Origin: Deltaproteobacteria bacterium
Lineage (GTDB): Bacteria; Desulfobacterota; Desulfuromonadia; Geobacterales; Pseudopelobacteraceae
DNA length: 51,399 nucleotides
Reading direction: 5' to 3'
NCBI GenBank assembly: GCA_021781535.1
Contig: JAJXWO010000029.1
Location: 1 to 51,399, forward strand
Position numbers and translations under genes: made by a program
Shown here: positions 47,569 to 51,399 of the stretch, piece after piece
How positions within the stretch are numbered: the stretch's first letter is position 1
How the letters are laid out: the number at the start of each line of letters is the position of its first letter
Notes under the pieces: generated by a model
Databases searched by the model: none
The model's input: the letters and a program-made list of their open reading frames with translations, nothing else
Told to the model about the DNA's origin: nothing

Positions 47569-48582
47569 ATGTTGATTGTAATGAACCACAATGCTACCCA
47601 GTCAGATGTTGATGCAATTACCAGAATCGTTGCAGAGATGGGGTTCAGGGCTGAACCGATTCCGGGCAGTGAACGAACCGCTATTGGAGTGCTGGGTAAT
47701 CATGGATATGTCGATGACAGCAAAATACTCGAACTACCGGGAGTACAGCGGGTGATCCACGTGTCAAAACCATACAAGCTCGTTTCGCGTGATTTCCATC
47801 CTGATGATACCATTGTTGATGTTGCCGGCATCAAAGTCGGCCAAGGCTGTCGGCCGGTTGTTGTTGGTGGTCCCTGTGCGGTGGAAAGCAAGGATCAAAT
47901 CATCAAGACCGCCCTTTTTGTTAAGAAATGCGGAGCTGATATGCTGCGTGGGGGCGCTTTCAAACCTCGCACTGGACCTCATACATTTCAAGGTTTGCGT
48001 GAAGAGGGGCTCAAGCTGCTGGCAATTGCCGGAAAAGAGAGTGGTTTGCCGATTGTGACCGAGATCATGAGCCCGGACAATGTTGGGCTGGTTGCCGAGT
48101 ATGCTGATCTGCTCCAGGTTGGCGCCCGCAATATGCAAAATTTCGACCTGCTGCGCGAACTGGGGAGAATCCGTAAGCCGGTACTTTTGAAACGCGGCAT
48201 GTGTGCGACAGTGGAAGAGTTTCTCGCGGCGGCCGAATATATCCTTGCAGAAGGCAACAGCCAGGTCATCCTCTGTGAACGTGGAATTCGTACCTTTGAG
48301 ACCGCTACCCGAAATACTCTGGACCTCTCGATTGTGCCACTGATCAAGGAGATGTCGCACCTGCCGATCATGGTTGATCCGTCACATGCAACCGGTAAAC
48401 GCTCGCTTGTTTCGCCGATGGCCAAAGCTGCTCTGGTTGCTGGAGCAGACGGCGTTCTGATCGAAGTTCACCCGGAACCGGAAAAGGCGCTTTCCGATGG
48501 GCCACAGTCGCTTACTTTTCCCGGCTTTGAACAAATGATGAATGAGATTGGTCAGTTGACAATGTTCTTGCAGAGCCGCTGA
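47569..48582 (+). CDS. aroF: 3-deoxy-7-phosphoheptulonate (DAHP) synthase, AroF type I-beta
   Basis: This enzyme joins phosphoenolpyruvate and erythrose 4-phosphate in the first step of the shikimate pathway to aromatic amino acids. The 337-residue protein has an N-terminal ferredoxin-like regulatory domain (about 1-70, LIVMNHNATQSDVDAITR) followed by the TIM barrel with VVGGPCAVES, GGAFKPRTGPHTFQGL, LLKRGMCATVEEFL, LCERGIRTFE and MVDPSHATGKR. The N-terminal extension is usual for the feedback-regulated I-beta subgroup of Bacillus/Thermotoga type. The ATG at 47569 follows GGGAG; the frame extends to 47533 without a better start. Confidence 0.95.
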   Translation: MLIVMNHNATQSDVDAITRIVAEMGFRAEPIPGSERTAIGVLGNHGYVDDSKILELPGVQRVIHVSKPYKLVSRDFHPDDTIVDVAGIKVGQGCRPVVVGGPCAVESKDQIIKTALFVKKCGADMLRGGAFKPRTGPHTFQGLREEGLKLLAIAGKESGLPIVTEIMSPDNVGLVAEYADLLQVGARNMQNFDLLRELGRIRKPVLLKRGMCATVEEFLAAAEYILAEGNSQVILCERGIRTFETATRNTLDLSIVPLIKEMSHLPIMVDPSHATGKRSLVSPMAKAALVAGADGVLIEVHPEPEKALSDGPQSLTFPGFEQMMNEIGQLTMFLQSR

Positions 48583-48639
48583 ACGTGCGGATAAAAGGCT
48601 TGAAATGTTTGATCCATCGGAGTAATAATTGATCGAAAG

Positions 48640-48824
48640 TTTGTTCTCTCTACTCTGCTCGACGGTTGCAACGCCCGGGCGGAATGCTACATAGTACGGG
48701 GGTTGTTCCCTGCTGTGGTGTGCTGCCTTCAGTACGCAGGTTTGCCTGAAACAGTATATTAACTCCCACAATTAAGGAACTCGCCGGAGGCCCTTAATGC
48801 CGACGACAGGGTGGAGAGAATTGA
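48640..48824 (+). ncRNA. ssrS: Candidate 6S RNA
   Basis: The region forms a rod with the parts of 6S RNA, the RNA that binds the housekeeping RNA polymerase in stationary phase. A 14-base closing stem pairs 48644-48657 with 48807-48820 (some G-U pairs). Inside is a large bubble whose 3' side holds a small hairpin with ATTAAGG/CCTTAAT arms. A terminal stem begins with GGGGGTT pairing AACTCCC and continues with TGCTGT/ACAGTA and TTCAG/CTGAA. The length of about 180 bases fits. CCTTAATGCCGACGACA near the 3' side resembles a stretch in E. coli 6S as I recall it. A terminator follows at once. No protein frame of note lies here. Confidence 0.6.
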
Positions 48825-48829
48825 AAATG

Positions 48830-48862
48830 AAGGGGATTCCGAAAGGTTTCCCCTTTGTTGTT
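48830..48862 (+). terminator. Terminator after the 6S-like RNA
   Basis: The stem AAGGGGA (48830-48836) / TCCCCTT (48849-48855) with a 12-base loop is followed by TGTTGTT. It is correctly placed to end the 6S-like transcript and may also serve the convergent GGDEF gene. Confidence 0.65.
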
Positions 48863-48872
48863 ACAGGAAGCA

Positions 48873-49787
48873 TCAGGCCGGTGAAAATCGTACAAACCGG
48901 TTCCTGCCTGAATGTTTTGCCTGATAGAGGGCTTCATCTGCCTTTTTAAGGAGCGTCTCGGGGGAGTCTTCTGTGACGAAACAGGATATTCCGAGGCTGA
49001 TAGTGACCTTTATCGAATGGTTCTCGAAGCTGTTTGTCATCTCCTCAATACTCATCCGAAGGTTTTCTGCCACAACTTCGGCGTTCTCAGCACTTGTTTC
49101 CGGCAGCAGGCAGCAAAATTCTTCGCCGCCGTAGCGTGCAAAAAAATCTGTCTTTCTGATGACTGACACTACCTTTGATGCAACGGCTTGCAACACCACG
49201 TCTCCGCACTGGTGACCATAGGTGTCGTTGACCTTCTTGAAAAAATCTATATCAATCATTATCAAGCTCAGGTGCCGAGAATGTCTGCGATGCCTTTCAC
49301 ACTCGTCTGACAACCGTGACTCCAAAAATCTGCGGTTATATATGCCGGTCAGTGCATCTTTCGTATTCATTTCGATCAGTTTTTGCTCGTAGGTTGCAAG
49401 TTCCGTAACATCTTGAACAATGAGGAAAAGACCGGAGATCGAATTGTCGTCTGACCGGAGTGGTCCCATGGTGCAGCTTTGTTGCATCAGTTCAAAACGA
49501 TAGCCGAACGAGCTGTCCGGTTTAAAGGGGAACAGAAAGCTATGCAGCTTCTGGGAAAAAAAAGCGAAATTGCCAAAAGAGAGGACAGCCTTGCAGTTTT
49601 TGTTGAAACTGGGAGTGCTTAAATGCGGGAAAAAGTCAAAAAGTGCTTCACCAATAATCTGGTCGGAAGGGATTCCGCTGTGCATTGACATCCAGCGATT
49701 CCAGTACTGAATCTTTATATCTCTATCAAGAACAACCAGACCAAAGTTAACGGTGTCAAAGATCTGGGTAAGTTCATTCAACGTCAT
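48873..49787 (-). CDS. PAS-GGDEF diguanylate cyclase
   Basis: The 304-residue cytosolic protein joins a PAS domain (about 5-130, DTVNFGLVVLDRDIKIQYWNRW) to a GGDEF domain (about 140-304) that makes c-di-GMP. The active motif GGEEF is intact at 220-224 and an inhibitory RxxD site (RKTD, 211-214) lies five residues before it. The start overlaps the CheC-like gene by four bases (ATGA). It is the last gene of a three-gene minus-strand operon in which the first two are a CheY-like receiver and a CheC-like phosphatase, suggesting that a phospho-signal affects c-di-GMP output. Confidence 0.92.
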   Translation of the reverse strand: MTLNELTQIFDTVNFGLVVLDRDIKIQYWNRWMSMHSGIPSDQIIGEALFDFFPHLSTPSFNKNCKAVLSFGNFAFFSQKLHSFLFPFKPDSSFGYRFELMQQSCTMGPLRSDDNSISGLFLIVQDVTELATYEQKLIEMNTKDALTGIYNRRFLESRLSDECERHRRHSRHLSLIMIDIDFFKKVNDTYGHQCGDVVLQAVASKVVSVIRKTDFFARYGGEEFCCLLPETSAENAEVVAENLRMSIEEMTNSFENHSIKVTISLGISCFVTEDSPETLLKKADEALYQAKHSGRNRFVRFSPA

Positions 49788-50422
49788 TCGTACTGCTCCA
49801 TAAAGGCTGCCAAAGATTTTTTCAACCAGAGAATTGAGTCGTGGCTGGTAACGAGAAACAGAAATCCGTGTACATTTCGCTCGTTAAAACAGAAAACCGT
49901 TTTCAATACAATTGCCGCAGAGCCGCTTTCAAAGATGTTTACCGGGATCGCATCATTGGGAGTGTTTTCGGTAACGACGCGGGGAGGCGAATATGTTACG
50001 GAGTCGCCAAGAAGTTCTGATAACTTGCCGACACAGGCACCAATGAGGATATTGCCCACCTCCATCAGTGTTTCCTTTTCCAGTGCATCAATCGACTCCG
50101 AGCCAAAGTCACCGGTCCCATCACCAAAAAGAGAAATAAGTTCCCTGCCGGCACTGGCCTGAAAAACAAGGAAGGCACTTCCTTTGAATTCCCCCCAGAA
50201 GTTCTGCTCAACAATGCTGACACGGCCATATTCACTGACCTGGGACTTGATATAAACTGGCAGGTCATGCGCCATCAGCATCTCGATATACGGTACGCTT
50301 AACACAACGAAAATGTTGATGACCTCGGCAAGGTCTGCTGCCGCCTTACCGAACGCAATGTTCATTATCTCCTGAAGGATCTCTTTTTCTTCATCCGAAA
50401 TAGTATTGAGGCAATAGTCCAT
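49784..50422 (-). CDS. CheC/CheX-like phosphatase
   Basis: CheC-family proteins remove phosphate from CheY-type receivers. The 212-residue protein has two copies of the active-site helix with conserved Glu and Asn three residues apart: LQEIMNIAFGKAAADLAEV (Glu18, Asn21) and LMEVGNILIGACVGKLSELL in the second half. The frame is open to 50467, but the ATG at 50420-50422 begins four bases after the stop of the upstream CheY-like gene and is preferred. There are no other chemotaxis genes in the window, so its target is probably the adjacent receiver. Confidence 0.83.
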   Translation of the reverse strand: MDYCLNTISDEEKEILQEIMNIAFGKAAADLAEVINIFVVLSVPYIEMLMAHDLPVYIKSQVSEYGRVSIVEQNFWGEFKGSAFLVFQASAGRELISLFGDGTGDFGSESIDALEKETLMEVGNILIGACVGKLSELLGDSVTYSPPRVVTENTPNDAIPVNIFESGSAAIVLKTVFCFNERNVHGFLFLVTSHDSILWLKKSLAAFMEQYE

Positions 50423-50426
50423 ATAT

Positions 50427-50798
50427 CTATCCGATGTGCGCTTCGGCTTTTGATAGTGCGTCTTCAATGGATTCTTTTGAAGGGGGTTTTTTTATAACCA
50501 TGAGAGCCCCCAGTCCTAATACATTTGTGATGGATTTTATCTGAATATCGGCTGTGCAGACAATCACAACAGCTTCCGGGTGAAATTCCTTTATTTTTCC
50601 GGTCGCTTCGGCACCATCCATAACCGGCATGGTGAGGTCCATGAAAGTCACATCAGGGCGGACCTCTTTATACGTTTCGAATCCTGCCAGGCCATCGCCG
50701 GCCTCGTAGAGTTCATAACCACGGTCTTTAGGGATGCAGCTTTTCATGATCCTTCGGGAAATAGGTGAGTCATCGATGAGTAGTATTTTTTTGATCAT
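50427..50798 (-). CDS. CheY-like response regulator
   Basis: The 123-residue protein is a single receiver domain with acidic Asp9 and Asp10, phospho-acceptor Asp54 in VTFMDLTMP, Thr82 and Lys104 in the KKPP motif. The open frame extends to 50975, but the added residues do not resemble a receiver start; the ATG at 50796-50798 puts MIKKILLIDDS at the start of the fold. It has no clear ribosome site. It is the first gene of an operon with a CheC-like phosphatase and a diguanylate cyclase. The 307 bases upstream to the hrcA promoter hold no gene that I can see. Confidence 0.9.
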   Translation of the reverse strand: MIKKILLIDDSPISRRIMKSCIPKDRGYELYEAGDGLAGFETYKEVRPDVTFMDLTMPVMDGAEATGKIKEFHPEAVVIVCTADIQIKSITNVLGLGALMVIKKPPSKESIEDALSKAEAHIG

Positions 50799-51105
50799 AT
50801 GAGGTAGGCAGCCTTCCGCAGGATATGAAAAAAATAATCTATATTCAGATATATGCAAGATCAGGAGTGGATACAAACAGCACTGCTTAATTAATTTTTG
50901 CAACGGTAAAGTAATTAATAGTAGTGATTTAGTCAAGACGGAAAACGCTTTTATACATACTTTATCTGTTATCAAAAAATCCAGCTTCCGGTATAGGTAA
51001 AAATCAGTTTCATCGGATGGTGATAAAAGTATCGTAAAGATAGGATATATGCCATTTCATGAGGGATATGCGCTCATATATAATCCAATAAATCTCCTGA
51101 AATCT

Positions 51106-51136
51106 CCTTGACAAAAACAGGGTCGCTTATTACTTT
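51106..51136 (+). promoter_or_regulatory. Likely heat-shock promoter of hrcA
   Basis: CCTTGACA (51106-51113) is followed after 16 bases by TTACTTT (51130-51136), then two bases and GACTA. This repeats the arrangement upstream of hsp20-lon at 16127-16158. It ends seven bases before the CIRCE operator, so HrcA bound there would block the transcription start. Confidence 0.6.
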
Positions 51137-51143
51137 GAGACTA

Positions 51144-51170
51144 TTGGCACTCACCTGTGATGAGTGCTAT
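51144..51170 (+). promoter_or_regulatory. CIRCE operator for HrcA
   Basis: TTGGCACTC (51144-51152), nine bases, then GAGTGCTAT (51162-51170). The CIRCE consensus is TTAGCACTC-N9-GAGTGCTAA; this copy differs at one base in each arm. It lies 17 bases before the hrcA ATG, as expected for an autoregulated heat-shock operon. Confidence 0.93.
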
Positions 51171-51187
51171 TTATTTGGGGCCATGAT

Positions 51188-51399
51188 ATGGATGTAGAGC
51201 TTTCTGCGCGGAGCAGACAGATACTTGAAGCTATAGTTGAGGATTATATTGCTACTGCCGAACCGGTCGGCAGCAGTGCCGTTGCACGCCGTCATGCCTT
51301 GACGCTCTCATCGGCAACAGTGCGCAACGTTATGGCAAATCTGGAAGAGATGGGACTTCTGGTTTCTCCGCATACCTCAGCTGGTGGGATTTCGACGGA
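51188..51399 (+). CDS. hrcA: Heat-inducible transcription repressor HrcA, N-terminal part
   Basis: HrcA binds CIRCE and represses chaperone operons until heat titrates it off. Only about 70 codons are in the window. The visible part is the N-terminal winged helix: [32 protein letters not shown] and [19 protein letters not shown], followed by SPHTSAGG, a family signature. Its own CIRCE site lies just upstream. The usual order in this group would place grpE, dnaK and dnaJ next, outside the window. Confidence 0.96.
   Translation, partial: MDVELSARSRQILEAIVEDYIATAEPVGSSAVARRHALTLSSATVRNVMANLEEMGLLVSPHTSAGGIST

Overview
The window looks like chromosome of a Gram-negative deltaproteobacterium of the Geobacter/Pelobacter (Desulfuromonadales) kind. 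The signs are LPS heptose genes, lipoprotein signal peptidase, a nickel-hydrogenase maturation gene, many response-regulator and GGDEF proteins, and spermidine synthesis by the carboxyspermidine route. The taxonomic call is an inference from gene content; no rRNA or tRNA gene was seen.

Layout. 1-5250: end of a hydrogenase-maturation region (hypB, cut by the window edge), an ABC exporter, a receiver-histidine kinase, and an outer-membrane TraF/FadL-like protein with a textbook sigma-70 promoter. 5246-15982: one long minus-strand block in which polyamine genes (speA, carboxyspermidine dehydrogenase, nspC) enclose a sensor kinase, a receiver-GGDEF protein and a single-domain receiver; a 69-residue protein and priA follow. 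16127-20501: heat-shock gene hsp20, lon and an amidohydrolase. 20667-24012: lspA and ileS on the minus strand. 24552-35874: a complete type I-F CRISPR-Cas locus (cas1, cas2-3 fusion, csy1, csy2, csy3, cas6f) followed by an AT-rich leader and an array of 50 repeats and 49 spacers. 36065-40362: mreB, a glycosyltransferase, gmhA and hldE (ADP-heptose supply). 40558-43523: a degenerate receiver-like protein and two parvulin lipoproteins. 43729-48582: thiL, transketolase, a Crp/Fnr regulator and DAHP synthase. 48640-48862: a structured RNA with 6S RNA architecture and its terminator. 48873-50798: a CheY / CheC-like / PAS-GGDEF operon. 51106-51399: heat-shock promoter, CIRCE operator and the start of hrcA.

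How it fits together. The I-F genes have the standard gene order and tight spacing, and all key residues that can be checked by eye are present, so the system looks functional. The repeat folds into the short hairpin that Cas6f cuts. Two spacers differ at three positions whose pattern follows codons, which suggests separate capture from related phages. The hsp20-lon and hrcA promoters share the same -35 and -10 words at the same spacing, which points to a common heat-shock control. The signalling genes inside the polyamine block suggest, but do not prove, a link between polyamines and c-di-GMP.

Limits: all family calls are from reading translated sequence; no database search was run. No new defence system apart from the I-F locus was recognised.
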